From Caldilineaceae bacterium (GTDB lineage Bacteria; Chloroflexota; Anaerolineae; Caldilineales; Caldilineaceae), in assembly GCA_022827195.1 (NCBI GenBank), contig JAJDTL010000041.1, positions 1-64,000 on the forward strand: a stretch of 64,000 nt of DNA. The letters run 5' to 3'. Position 1 is the first letter of the stretch; each line of letters starts with the position of its first letter. The notes below the pieces were generated by a model. That model did no database searches. It was given only the letters and a program-made list of their open reading frames with translations, and was not told the DNA's origin. Shown one piece after another: positions 9,929 to 18,701 of the stretch. Made by a program: the position numbers and the translations under genes.

Positions 9929-10840
9929 TTGCAAGCTATTGATTATGTAGCACCAAACAGTGTGGACGAGGCGGTATCGGCCCTGGCTGCCGGGGGCGAC
10001 ACGGCGAGGCCGCTCAGCGGCGGCACCGACCTGATCGCGCAGCTGCAGGAAGGGCGCAGTGATTTGGACACGATCGTTGACGTTAAGCGGATTCCCGAGT
10101 TGACGGCGATCTCGATCGGCGGCGATGGGTTGACACTGGGCGCGGCCGCGTCGTGTCACAGCATCAACAATACGCAGGCGATCCGGGACGCGTATCCGGC
10201 TCTGATCGATTCCACGCATCTGATCGGTGGCACGCAGATTCAAGGCCGGGCCAGCCTCGGCGGCAATCTATGCAACTCTTCACCTGCTGCCGATTCGATT
10301 CCCAATCTGATTGCACACAGCGTGATCTGCCACATTGCCGGGCCGAATGGACGGCGCACGGTTGCGGTCGAGGATTTCTGCACGGCGCCGGGCCGCAATG
10401 TGCTCGAGAGAGGCGAGTTTCTGGTCGCACTGGAGTTTCCAAAGCCGCCGGCCAACTTCGGCGCCGCCTATCTGCGCTTCATTCCCCGCAACGAGATGGA
10501 CATCGCGGTTGTCGGCGCGGGGTCATCGGTCGTCCTGAGCGACGACGGTGGGACGATCGAGTCGGCGCGGGTTTCGCTGGGCGCGGTTGCGCCAACGCCG
10601 CTGTTTGTGCAGGAGGCGGGCGAGGCGCTGGCCGGTCAGCCCGTTTCGGAGGAGACGCTGGCGAGGGCAGCCGAGCTGGCTAAGGAGGCGGCGCGGCCCA
10701 TCAGCGACATGCGCGGGACGATCCCGCAGCGGAAGCACCTTTCGGCTGTGCTGACACAGCGCACGCTGCGGATTGCGATCGACCGGGCGCGGGGCACAAA
10801 AACTGTTGACGAACTGGGGAGATTGAACGGACATGGCTAA
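9929..10840 (+). CDS. Molybdenum hydroxylase FAD-binding (medium) subunit
   Basis: This 303-residue protein is the FAD subunit of a xanthine dehydrogenase/CO dehydrogenase-type enzyme. It passes electrons from the iron-sulfur subunit to an acceptor. The FAD-binding motifs PLSGGTDLIAQ and TLGAAAS, and GRASLGGNLCN, are visible, followed by the C-terminal domain. Translation starts at TTG, supported by GAGGAGG seven bases upstream. Its last eight bases overlap the start of the next gene, indicating translational coupling. CoxM-like in architecture, though CO is unlikely to be the substrate (see the large subunit). Confidence 0.92.
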   Translation: MQAIDYVAPNSVDEAVSALAAGGDTARPLSGGTDLIAQLQEGRSDLDTIVDVKRIPELTAISIGGDGLTLGAAASCHSINNTQAIRDAYPALIDSTHLIGGTQIQGRASLGGNLCNSSPAADSIPNLIAHSVICHIAGPNGRRTVAVEDFCTAPGRNVLERGEFLVALEFPKPPANFGAAYLRFIPRNEMDIAVVGAGSSVVLSDDGGTIESARVSLGAVAPTPLFVQEAGEALAGQPVSEETLARAAELAKEAARPISDMRGTIPQRKHLSAVLTQRTLRIAIDRARGTKTVDELGRLNGHG

Positions 10841-11306
10841 GAAGATCGCTGTAGAGACTACCATCAACGGGGAAGAGTCGATCTTCCTGTGCGAACCGCG
10901 CCAGACGCTGCTGGAGGCGCTGCGGGACAACCTGGGGCTCATCGGCAGCAAAGAGGGCTGCGGCAACGGCAACTGCGGCGCGTGCAACGTGCTGCTGGAC
11001 GGTGTCCTGGTCAACTCCTGCCTGGTGCTGGCGCCGGAGATCGAGGGGCGCGACGTGGTGACGATCGAAGGCATCGCCGTCGACGGCGAGCTGCACCCGC
11101 TGCAGCAGAAGTTCCTGGAGCATGCTTCGCTGCAGTGCGGCATCTGCACGCCCGGGTTCATTGTCTCTGCCAAGGCGCTGTTGGACGAGAACCCTGACCC
11201 TGATGAGCATGACGTGCGCCTGTGGCTGGCCGGAAATCTTTGCCGCTGCACGGGGTATGACAAGATCGTGCGGGCGGTCCTGGACGTTGCCGAGGGCGAC
11301 GCATAG
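10833..11306 (+). CDS. Molybdenum hydroxylase [2Fe-2S] (small) subunit
   Basis: This is the 157-residue iron-sulfur subunit that carries electrons from the Mo site to FAD. The N-terminal plant-ferredoxin-like cluster motif is CGNGNCGAC followed by NSC. The second cluster motif is QCGICTPGF with CRCTGY in the C-terminal helical domain. The length fits CoxS-type subunits. The ATG overlaps the preceding gene by eight bases and the large-subunit gene starts 18 bp after its stop, so the three are one operon. Confidence 0.95.
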   Translation: MAKKIAVETTINGEESIFLCEPRQTLLEALRDNLGLIGSKEGCGNGNCGACNVLLDGVLVNSCLVLAPEIEGRDVVTIEGIAVDGELHPLQQKFLEHASLQCGICTPGFIVSAKALLDENPDPDEHDVRLWLAGNLCRCTGYDKIVRAVLDVAEGDA

Positions 11307-11324
11307 AGGCGAGGAGAAAACGGC

Positions 11325-13649
11325 ATGGCGAATACAAATCCGAACGGATCCGGTGGGCCCGCGGCCAACGGACAGAACGGCTACAAGGTGATCGGCACGC
11401 GTCCCGTTAGGCCGGACGGCGTGGACAAGGTTACGGGCCGCGCGGTCTACGCCGCGGACGTGCAGATGACGGGGCTGCTGCATGGCTTTGTGCTGCGCAG
11501 CCCGCATGCGCACGCCTACATTCGCTCGATCAATACAAGCAAGGCGGAGGCGCTGCCGGGCGTGCGTGCGGTTGTTACTGCGGCCGACCTGCCGGCGGCC
11601 GAGGACAAGATAGAGGACCTGGGCGAGGGCGCCGTAAACCTCAAGCATTTGAGCGACAACGTCCTTGCCGATGAGAAGGCACTCTATCACGGGCACGCGG
11701 TGGCGGGCGTGGCGGCAGTCAATCCGCATATCGCGCGCGAGGCGGCGGAGCTGATCGAGGTCGAGTATGAGCTGCTGCCGCCGGTCATGACGGTGGATGA
11801 CGCGCTGGCCGACGACGCGCCGATTTTGCTGGAATCGCTGCGCACCGATTCTATGGGTGATATCGGTTCTGAGCAGACCAACCTGGCCTCCTTCTTCCGC
11901 CATCAGCGCGGAGACCTGGACGCCGGTTTCGCCGCGGCGGAACATGTAGTGGATCGCACGTACCGCACCGAGACGGTGCACCAGGGGTACATTGAGCCGC
12001 ACGCGGCGACTGCGCTGCACAGCGCGGACGGCCAGATTACGATCTGGACGAGCACGCAGGGCTCGTTCGCGGTGCGCGGGCAGGTGTGCGAAATACTGAA
12101 GATCCCCGTCTCCCGTCTGAAGGTGGTGCCGACCGAGATCGGCGGTGGATTCGGCGGCAAGATCAACGTCTACGTCGAGCCGGTGGCGGTCTTGCTGTCG
12201 GAGAAGGCCGGCCATGAGCCGGTGAAGATTGTGATGAGCCGCGCCGACGTGCTGGCGGCGACCGGACCGACTTCGGGCTCGAACATTCGCGTCAAGATGG
12301 GCGCGGACGCCGGCGGCAAGATTACCGCGGCGCTGGCCGAGCTATACTACGAGGCCGGGGCGTACCCGGGTTCTCCGGTCGGGGCTGCAGCCAACGTGAG
12401 CCTGGCGCCGTATGCGCTCGAGAATATGCAGGTGGACGGATACGATATCGTCGTCAACCGGCCGCGCAGCGCGGCCTACCGTGCGCCCGGCGGCACTAAC
12501 GTTGCATTTGCCGTTGAGAGCGTCGTCGATGAGCTGGCGGAGAAGCTGGGCATGGACCCGGCGGAGTTCCGGATTCTGAACGGAGCGAAGGAGAATGACC
12601 GCCGTCCCGACGGCCTGCAGTACGCGCGCATCGGTCAGATTGAGACGGTCGAGGCGATCCGAGACTCGGAGCACTACCGGTCGTCGCTGGAAGGCAAGTA
12701 CCGCGGCCGCGGCATCGCTTCCGGTTATTGGAACAACTGGGGCGGCCAGTCGAGTGCGACCGCGGTGCTGAACCCGGACGGCACGGTCAACCTGAATGAG
12801 GCGTCGACCGACATCGGCGGGACGCGGGCGTCGATTGCGATGCAGCTGGCCGAGGCGATGGACATTGGCTACGAGCAGGTTAAGGCGCGCGTGGTGGACA
12901 CCGACACGGTCTCGTACAACGACGTGACCGGTGGCAGCCGCACGACCTACTCGACCGGGCTGGCGGCCTACAACCTGGGTCAGCAGCTCAAAGAGGAGAT
13001 GAAGCGCCGCCTGGCCGACCAATGGGATGTGGCGGCCGCGGATATCAGCTACGAGGACGGCGTTTTCGCGGCTGGAAGCGAGAGCATGCCGTTTGCCGAG
13101 GCGGCCGGCGTGGTGCAGCGTGAGGAGCCGTTGATGGCGAGCTCGACCGTGCATCCGCAGGACTTCGGTCCCGGATTCTCGACACAGTTGGTCGATATAG
13201 AGATCGATGCTGAGACGGGCAAGATCACGATCCTGCGCTACACGATCGCGCAGGACGTGGGCAAGGCGATCCACCCGTCGTACGTGGAAGGGCAGATGCA
13301 GGGCGGCGTGGCGCAGGGGATCGGCTGGGCGATCAACGAGGAGTATATTTACGACGACGAGGGCCATCTGCTCAACGCCAGCCTGCTCGACTACCGCATG
13401 CCGACGGCGCTTGACCTGCCGATGATCGAGACGATCATGGTGGAGGTGCCGCACCCGGCGCACCCGTACGGCGTGCGCGGCGTGGGCGAGGTGAATATCG
13501 TGCCGCCTGCTGGGGCAATCGCCAACGCGGTCTACGACGCAACCGGCGTGCGCATGGACAAGCTGCCGATCTCGCCGGCCAATCTGCTGGAAGCGATGTG
13601 GGCCAAAGAGTCGGAGACGGCGGCTGAGCCCGTTCCCGGGGACGACTGA
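11325..13649 (+). CDS. Molybdenum hydroxylase molybdopterin-binding (large) subunit
   Basis: The 774-residue catalytic subunit binds the molybdopterin cofactor. It has the N-terminal aldehyde oxidase/xanthine dehydrogenase a/b hammerhead domain (RPDGVDKVTG onward) and the long Mo-binding domain with GGGFGGK and HPYGVRGVGE. The active-site loop reads AYRAPGG (A384-G389). Form I CO dehydrogenases have AYxCSFR and form II AYRGAGR, so this is neither. The substrate could be a purine, an N-heterocycle or an aldehyde and cannot be told from sequence. A MoaD-like gene follows after 2 bp. Confidence 0.93.
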   Translation: MANTNPNGSGGPAANGQNGYKVIGTRPVRPDGVDKVTGRAVYAADVQMTGLLHGFVLRSPHAHAYIRSINTSKAEALPGVRAVVTAADLPAAEDKIEDLGEGAVNLKHLSDNVLADEKALYHGHAVAGVAAVNPHIAREAAELIEVEYELLPPVMTVDDALADDAPILLESLRTDSMGDIGSEQTNLASFFRHQRGDLDAGFAAAEHVVDRTYRTETVHQGYIEPHAATALHSADGQITIWTSTQGSFAVRGQVCEILKIPVSRLKVVPTEIGGGFGGKINVYVEPVAVLLSEKAGHEPVKIVMSRADVLAATGPTSGSNIRVKMGADAGGKITAALAELYYEAGAYPGSPVGAAANVSLAPYALENMQVDGYDIVVNRPRSAAYRAPGGTNVAFAVESVVDELAEKLGMDPAEFRILNGAKENDRRPDGLQYARIGQIETVEAIRDSEHYRSSLEGKYRGRGIASGYWNNWGGQSSATAVLNPDGTVNLNEASTDIGGTRASIAMQLAEAMDIGYEQVKARVVDTDTVSYNDVTGGSRTTYSTGLAAYNLGQQLKEEMKRRLADQWDVAAADISYEDGVFAAGSESMPFAEAAGVVQREEPLMASSTVHPQDFGPGFSTQLVDIEIDAETGKITILRYTIAQDVGKAIHPSYVEGQMQGGVAQGIGWAINEEYIYDDEGHLLNASLLDYRMPTALDLPMIETIMVEVPHPAHPYGVRGVGEVNIVPPAGAIANAVYDATGVRMDKLPISPANLLEAMWAKESETAAEPVPGDD

Positions 13650-13651
13650 GC

Positions 13652-13930
13652 GTGGCGCAGGTCTGGATTCCCCCGCTGATGCGTTCGCTGACCGGCGGTC
13701 AACAGATCGTCGAAGCTGAGGGCGCAACGGTGCGGGAACTGGTGGCGGCGCTGGATGAGCTCTATCCCGGCGTGGCCGAGCGGATCATCGACGAAGGGCG
13801 CATCCGGCCCGGTTGGACGGTCGCCGTGGACGGCGCGGTGCAGAATCGCGGTCTGCGCGCGGCGGTGAGGCCGGAGAGCGAGGTGCATTTCGTGCCGTCG
13901 ATGGCAGGCGGCCGGGCGTCGACGCTGTAA
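13652..13930 (+). CDS. MoaD/ThiS family sulfur-carrier-like protein
   Basis: The 92-residue protein has the ubiquitin-like MoaD/ThiS pattern, including TVRELVAALDELYPG and VHFVPSMAGG near the end. Such carriers are thiocarboxylated on a terminal GG and deliver sulfur to molybdopterin, thiamine or amino acids. Here the GG (86-87) is followed by five more residues, RASTL, so it would need trimming to work as a carrier. Translation starts at GTG two bases after the hydroxylase large subunit. Its place as last gene of the operon suggests a link to that enzyme's cofactor. It is followed by a strong terminator. Confidence 0.85.
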   Translation: MAQVWIPPLMRSLTGGQQIVEAEGATVRELVAALDELYPGVAERIIDEGRIRPGWTVAVDGAVQNRGLRAAVRPESEVHFVPSMAGGRASTL

Positions 13931-13950
13931 CTGAAGAACTTCGTCAAAGT

Positions 13951-13990
13951 CTGCCCTTGGTCGCGTGCATGCGGCCAAGGGCAGTTTGCT
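13951..13990 (+). terminator. Intrinsic terminator of the molybdenum hydroxylase operon
   Basis: A perfect 10-bp inverted repeat, CTGCCCTTGG (13951-13960) and CCAAGGGCAG (13975-13984), is followed by a short T-containing stretch (TTTGCT). It lies 20 bp after the MoaD-like stop codon. Confidence 0.8.
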
Positions 13991-14079
13991 ATCCTGCGGG
14001 CGAGAAGGCGCGGCCCTACGCGGCGAGGCGGGCTGCAGCGCTCGCGTTTTCGGTTCTCCAACGCCAATCAATTGCCTAT

Positions 14080-15801
14080 ATGGTCGCCAATCGAAACGAG
14101 GATTTTTCGCTCAGCCCCCCAGAACAGAAGGCAGACGACGGTATCGGGCTGCAGTGGCCTGGAAAGCGGCTGCGGGTCGATGCTTCGCGGCCCGACGCGC
14201 ATACATTGGAAGAGTACCGACCGACCGGGGGGCCGGCCGGATGTGAGCAGGCTGATGCTGCCGGTAGGGGCGGTCTGCTCCTTTACGGTGACAATTTCGA
14301 TGGTCTCTCGTGGCTGCTCGCGAACGGCTACAGCGGCAGCGTGCGCCTGGTCTACATGGACCCGCCCTACAATTCGAACCGAACGTACCGTAGCCGCGTG
14401 CGACTGCGCGGCAAAGGGCAGCCTACGATCGGCGAGCAGACTGTATACGAGGACGTCTGGCAGACAGGCGAATACCTGCAGTTCGTGGCCGACAGGTTGC
14501 TCCTCTTGCGCGAGCTGCTGCACGAAGACGGGACGCTGTGGCTGCACTGCGATCATCGCATGCAGGCGCATCTGCTGCTGCTGCTGGAGGAGATCTTTGG
14601 CGGCGGGTGTCATCTGAATACAGTGTTCTGGCGCAGCCAGACGATGCGCGGGGCCAAGGTGCATGCGCGCTACTTTCCGCGCAGCGCGCAGGCAATCCAC
14701 ATATTTCGCCGTCGGAAGGAGGGGCAGCCGGTGTGGCAGGCGCCGACGCGTGAGACTGAACTGACCGAGTCGGAGGCGACGGCGCGCTATATGCGGGACG
14801 GGCGCGGCTTTTTCCGCACGTCGGACCCGGGGACGTACAGTTTCGAAAGGCTGGCGGCGCTCGACGCGGAGGGGAGGCTGTACGCGCCGTATGGCGGGGA
14901 GGTGGTTGTCGACAGGGCGTCGCGCCGGGTGTATGCCTCGAGCGGCGGCAACCTCGGCGTAAAGTACTACCTGGATCAGAGGGGTCGCGATCGATACATT
15001 GTGACGCGAGCCGTGGACAATCTCTGGGATGACCTTGCGGGGCTCGGGACGGTGCCGGGCGAGGATGAGAACTATCCTACGCAGAAGACGGAGCGGCTCT
15101 TGCAGCGAGTATTGGAGACGGCGACGCGCCCCGGAGACCTGGTGCTCGATCCCTTTGTCGGGGCGGGCACAACTGCTGCCGTTGCGCAGAGGATGGGGCG
15201 CGCATGGATTGGCTGCGACAGCACCTGGCGGGCCGTACGGACGGCTGCGGGCCGTATCGGCCGATCTGCGCAGCCCTCGGAAATTGAGGAAAGCGAATAT
15301 CCGGCAGCGCGTGGGGGCGGCTATCGAATTCTCCAAGTTGGCGATGCAGGCACCGACCCGGGCCGTGGCTCTCCGGAGACCGAACGCGATGGCGCAAGAT
15401 CACGCCTGAGTATCGCATGGGACGGCGGACGCTTGGCGGTCCGGATCGAGCAGTACCAAAGTTCATGCGTGGCGCGGCTGGCGGCGGCGTCGAACGCGGC
15501 GCTGCCGCAGGACTGGCGCGCGCAGGTGCGCGCGGTCCTGATCGACCCGGATTACGACGGCAGGACCTTCCGGCCGGAGGTGGTGGACGCGCCGGCGGGC
15601 AGGAAAGTCCTGGTTGCGGGCAGCTACCTGTGCGGACCCACGGACTGCCGCGGCCGGCATGGCAGCACGGCCGCCGGTGAGCGTTCAGTCGCCGTTCTCA
15701 TTGCGGATGTCGCGGGTGGGGAACATCTGGTACTGAGTACGATCGGGCAACCGTCATGCAGCGACGAAAGAGAGACACGGGGACCCGTACTGGGGCATTG
15801 A
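14080..15801 (+). CDS. Beta-class site-specific DNA methyltransferase (N4-C or N6-A)
   Basis: The 573-residue protein has catalytic motif IV DPPYNSN at 94-100 and, later, the AdoMet-binding motif DPFVGAGTT at 357-365, the order of beta-class amino-methyltransferases. It also has the typical NYPTQKTERLLQRV stretch just before the AdoMet motif. The start is the ATG that opens the first conserved-looking segment; the frame runs open upstream through the terminator. About 190 C-terminal residues are unrecognised and may help in DNA recognition. No restriction endonuclease is next to it, so it looks solitary. It could regulate genes, protect against a distant enzyme, or be a relic. Confidence 0.88.
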   Translation: MVANRNEDFSLSPPEQKADDGIGLQWPGKRLRVDASRPDAHTLEEYRPTGGPAGCEQADAAGRGGLLLYGDNFDGLSWLLANGYSGSVRLVYMDPPYNSNRTYRSRVRLRGKGQPTIGEQTVYEDVWQTGEYLQFVADRLLLLRELLHEDGTLWLHCDHRMQAHLLLLLEEIFGGGCHLNTVFWRSQTMRGAKVHARYFPRSAQAIHIFRRRKEGQPVWQAPTRETELTESEATARYMRDGRGFFRTSDPGTYSFERLAALDAEGRLYAPYGGEVVVDRASRRVYASSGGNLGVKYYLDQRGRDRYIVTRAVDNLWDDLAGLGTVPGEDENYPTQKTERLLQRVLETATRPGDLVLDPFVGAGTTAAVAQRMGRAWIGCDSTWRAVRTAAGRIGRSAQPSEIEESEYPAARGGGYRILQVGDAGTDPGRGSPETERDGARSRLSIAWDGGRLAVRIEQYQSSCVARLAAASNAALPQDWRAQVRAVLIDPDYDGRTFRPEVVDAPAGRKVLVAGSYLCGPTDCRGRHGSTAAGERSVAVLIADVAGGEHLVLSTIGQPSCSDERETRGPVLGH

Positions 15802-15863
15802 AAGAGGCGCACTCCCGATTGAAGTGCGAAGGACGCCGCGCGAGTTGTGGCAGCGAGAAATGG

Positions 15864-15869
15864 TATAAT
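15864..15869 (+). promoter_or_regulatory. -10 box just upstream of mutL
   Basis: A consensus TATAAT ends nine bases before the mutL ATG. GAGTTG at 15842-15847 with a 16-bp spacer is a weak -35. Transcription would start at or within a few bases of the ATG, implying a leaderless or nearly leaderless mRNA. No ribosome binding site is visible. Confidence 0.6.
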
Positions 15870-15878
15870 TGAGCCGTC

Positions 15879-17816
15879 ATGGCCATTGAGATTCTCTCCC
15901 AGGATGTAGCAGCGAAAATCGCCGCGGGCGAGGTGGTCGAGCGGCCGGCCAACGTCGCCAAGGAGCTGATTGAGAACAGCCTCGATTCCGGCGCGAGCGA
16001 GGTGCGGGTCGAGATCAGGGAGGGCGGCCGGCGGCTGCTGCGCGTGAGCGACGATGGACACGGAATCCCCGCGGCTGAGCTTGAGCTGGCGGTCGCGCGA
16101 CACGCCACCAGCAAGCTGCGCCGCGCGGCGGACCTGGACGCGATCGAGACGCTCGGCTTTCGCGGTGAGGCGCTCTACAGCATAGCTGCGGTCAGCCGCA
16201 TGACGCTCGGCAGCCGGGCGCGGGGTGCTGACGCGGGTGCGGAAATGCTCGTCGAAGGCGGCAGCGTCCAACACATCAGGTCTGCCGGTCTGCCGGTCGG
16301 AACGGTTGTCACGGTCGAGAATATCTTTTTCAACATGCCCGCGCGGCGCAAGTTCCTGCGGCGGCCGGCGACTGAGGCCGGTCACTTGGCGGCGATCGTG
16401 CAGCGCTATGCGCTGGCGTATCCCGCTTGCCGGTTCCACTATGTGAACGAAGGAAAGCTGGTGTTTTCCACTGACGGCAGCGGGCGTGTGATCGACGTAT
16501 TGACGAAGATTTATGGGCGTGAGAGCGCGCAGCAGCTGATCGGCGTCGGCGGCATGCAGGAGGGCAGCAGCACTTCCGGCGGGTCTTCGGGTCGGATGCC
16601 GGACGGCGACGGCGAAGAGGAAGTCAGTTTCATGCCCGAGACGCCGCCTTCCGCGGCGGGTTCGCGAGCCTGGATCGGTGTGGCCGGCTACGTAAGCCTG
16701 CCGTCATTGACGCGGGCCAGCCGCGCCCAGATCGACCTGTTCGTCAACCGGCGCTATGTCGAGGACCGCGCTCTGACGCACGCGGTTGTGCAGGCGTATC
16801 ACACGCTGCTTCCGGGCGGGCGCTTTCCGCTGGCCGCGCTCTTCGTCGAGCTGGAGGCAGCCGCGGTAGACGTGAACGTGCACCCGCGCAAGACGGAGGT
16901 GCGTTTCGCCGATGCACGCGCGGTCTATTCGGCTGTCCAACGGGCGGTGCGGCGGGCGGTGGTCGAGGGCGCGGGCGTGCCGGATCTGCCTTCTCCCCGG
17001 GCTGACTCGCAGGCGCTTGCGGGCGCAGACCAGTCAGGCTGGGCCGCGCGGCGCCGGTCGATTCTCGATGCAGGGGCCGGCCGCCAGCCGGTGATGCCGG
17101 TCGGCCTGCCGTACGATCGCTTGCCCGAAACGGAACCGTTGCCCGAGCTCCCCGGCACACAGCCGGACAGCGGCGGCCCGGCAGCCGTCCAGGAAGACGA
17201 ACGCGGCGCGCCGACCGAACCCGACCAGGGCTTGCCCCCGTTGCGGGTAGTGGGGCAGGCGGGGGCGATGTATGTGATTGCAGAAGGGCCGGAAGGGCTG
17301 TACCTGATCGATCAGCACGCCGCGCACGAACGGATCCTGTACGAGAAATTTATGGCCCAGCGCGATCGGTCCGGCGGCCCCGTAACCGCGCGCCAGGGTC
17401 TGTTGGAGCCGATTACGCTGCATGTTGGCGATCGACGCGCCGGGCTCGTCGCGCAGCATCTCTCCGAGCTGAACGCAGTTGGATTCAGCGTCGAGCATTT
17501 CGGCGGCGATACCTTTCTGGTGCGCGCCGTTCCGAGCGCGCTTTCGCACGAGGACTGCGAACGCGTGCTGGACGAGATTGTACAGGGGCTGGCCGAGAAC
17601 CGGGACCTGGTGGGGGAGGAGCTTGAGGCGCGACTGGTGAAGATGGTGTGCAAACGGGCTTCGATCAAAGCGGGTCAGATCCTGAGCGACATCGAGATGA
17701 AGGAGCTGGTGCGCCAGCTGGAGCGGTGCGCTGCGCCGCGCACGTGCCCGCACGGGCGTCCCACGATGCTTCAGCTGCGCGCGGGTGAGCTGGAACGGGC
17801 TTTCAAGCGGACGTAG
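15879..17816 (+). CDS. mutL: DNA mismatch repair protein MutL
   Basis: MutL couples MutS mismatch binding to strand incision. The 645-residue protein has GHKL ATPase motifs: ENSLDSGAS, DDGHGIP and TLGFRGEAL. A poorly conserved Pro/Gly-rich linker (about 360-455) leads to the C-terminal domain. That domain keeps the metal-dependent endonuclease motif DQHAAHERILYE (478-489), plus CKRASIKAGQ and CPHGRPT. This indicates nicking-type MutL, the usual form in bacteria without MutH. The ATG lies directly after a TATAAT box. Confidence 0.97.
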   Translation: MAIEILSQDVAAKIAAGEVVERPANVAKELIENSLDSGASEVRVEIREGGRRLLRVSDDGHGIPAAELELAVARHATSKLRRAADLDAIETLGFRGEALYSIAAVSRMTLGSRARGADAGAEMLVEGGSVQHIRSAGLPVGTVVTVENIFFNMPARRKFLRRPATEAGHLAAIVQRYALAYPACRFHYVNEGKLVFSTDGSGRVIDVLTKIYGRESAQQLIGVGGMQEGSSTSGGSSGRMPDGDGEEEVSFMPETPPSAAGSRAWIGVAGYVSLPSLTRASRAQIDLFVNRRYVEDRALTHAVVQAYHTLLPGGRFPLAALFVELEAAAVDVNVHPRKTEVRFADARAVYSAVQRAVRRAVVEGAGVPDLPSPRADSQALAGADQSGWAARRRSILDAGAGRQPVMPVGLPYDRLPETEPLPELPGTQPDSGGPAAVQEDERGAPTEPDQGLPPLRVVGQAGAMYVIAEGPEGLYLIDQHAAHERILYEKFMAQRDRSGGPVTARQGLLEPITLHVGDRRAGLVAQHLSELNAVGFSVEHFGGDTFLVRAVPSALSHEDCERVLDEIVQGLAENRDLVGEELEARLVKMVCKRASIKAGQILSDIEMKELVRQLERCAAPRTCPHGRPTMLQLRAGELERAFKRT

Positions 17817-17822
17817 CTCGCG

Positions 17823-18152
17823 TCATCCGCCATCGCTCGCAAGGCGGGCGCTGACCAGCCTGTTCAGGCTTACGCCCTGTCCGGCGGCGCGCAGGGCTAG
17901 CGCCCGGTGCGTTTCGGGGGCCACGCGGACGAGGAACTTGCCGCTGTAGGCGCGGTCTGCGAGCGGCTACGGCGGCTCTTCTCCCTGCGCGTGCATATCG
18001 GCGACACAGCTGGCAACAAGGCGCCGGATACCGGAAAAGGACTCTTCGGGTGAGGGTGCCAGCCAGCTAAGCGAGGGAAATTCAGCGCACAACCCAACAT
18101 CTTCGCCATCTTCGCTGTACCAGGAAACTCTATAGGCATAGTGGTCTTTCAG
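17823..18152 (-). pseudogene. hicB: HicB-family antitoxin, broken by an in-frame stop
   Basis: Read on the minus strand, this frame gives a HicB-like antitoxin: a start of the DHYAYRVSW type, then EFPSLSWLAPSPEES, IRRLVASCVADM, and a C-terminal ribbon-helix-helix-like part with SGKFLVRVAPETHRAL and GVSLNRLVSARLA. A TAG codon at 17967-17969 splits it between the two domains. The expected start overlapping the hicA stop reads CTG, not ATG, at 18152. Both lesions suggest a dead antitoxin. The pair converges with mutL, with 6 bp between stop codons. Confidence 0.8.
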
Positions 18153-18406
18153 TCCAGTCCCTCCAGCTTCCTGATGGCCTTCACATTCTGCCGTACCTGA
18201 TTGGCTTTCGCCTTACCCATGTCACTCTGGATATTCACTCTTGGATCCCCTGGCCAGGGCGTCTTATGGATTCGGTGGCTACGACCCTTTTGACGAGGTT
18301 GGCCTAAGTATCGGTCACAGATCTTTGCTAACTCGGCGAACCTTACACGCCTCGGATTTCAGGCAAGCCTTTGCAGAATCTCTTGCGTGCGTACCCAACG
18401 TTTCAA
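18149..18406 (-). pseudogene. hicA: HicA-family toxin, broken by an in-frame stop
   Basis: The minus-strand frame encodes a HicA-like mRNA-interferase toxin: NPRRVRFAELAKICDRY, RQKGRSHRIHKTPWPGDP and RVNIQSDMGKAKANQVRQ. The segment is near full length at about 85 codons counted from a TTG at 18406. A TGA at 18359-18361 interrupts it at codon 16, before the conserved NPRRVRF stretch. The last bases overlap the hicB start in the usual coupled arrangement. The catalytic-type His is present in SHRIH, so the loss is recent. Re-initiation after the stop is possible but no ATG or ribosome site supports it. Confidence 0.78.
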
Positions 18407-18701
18407 TAATGCGAATCGTAACACCCGGTGCCAAGCGAAAGACCCCTTTGCTTTCGTTCACTCCTGTCCTGCTATGACTGAGTGCAATCTCGTCAGGCGG
18501 CACAGTTGAGGCCCGGCAATTCAGGTGAAGCGTACTCCTGGAATTTCGATGACATGTGGGCACAAAAAATGGGGTGTCGGTTTAGGGAGGCCGTGTTTGT
18601 CTGTGCTATACTCGAAGATGGCGCGCTCCCCTCGAAGATGTTCATGGCCGGGTGGAATCGCGCCTGTTTCGCGGTGAGCGGATGCGCATCAGATACACGG
18701 A

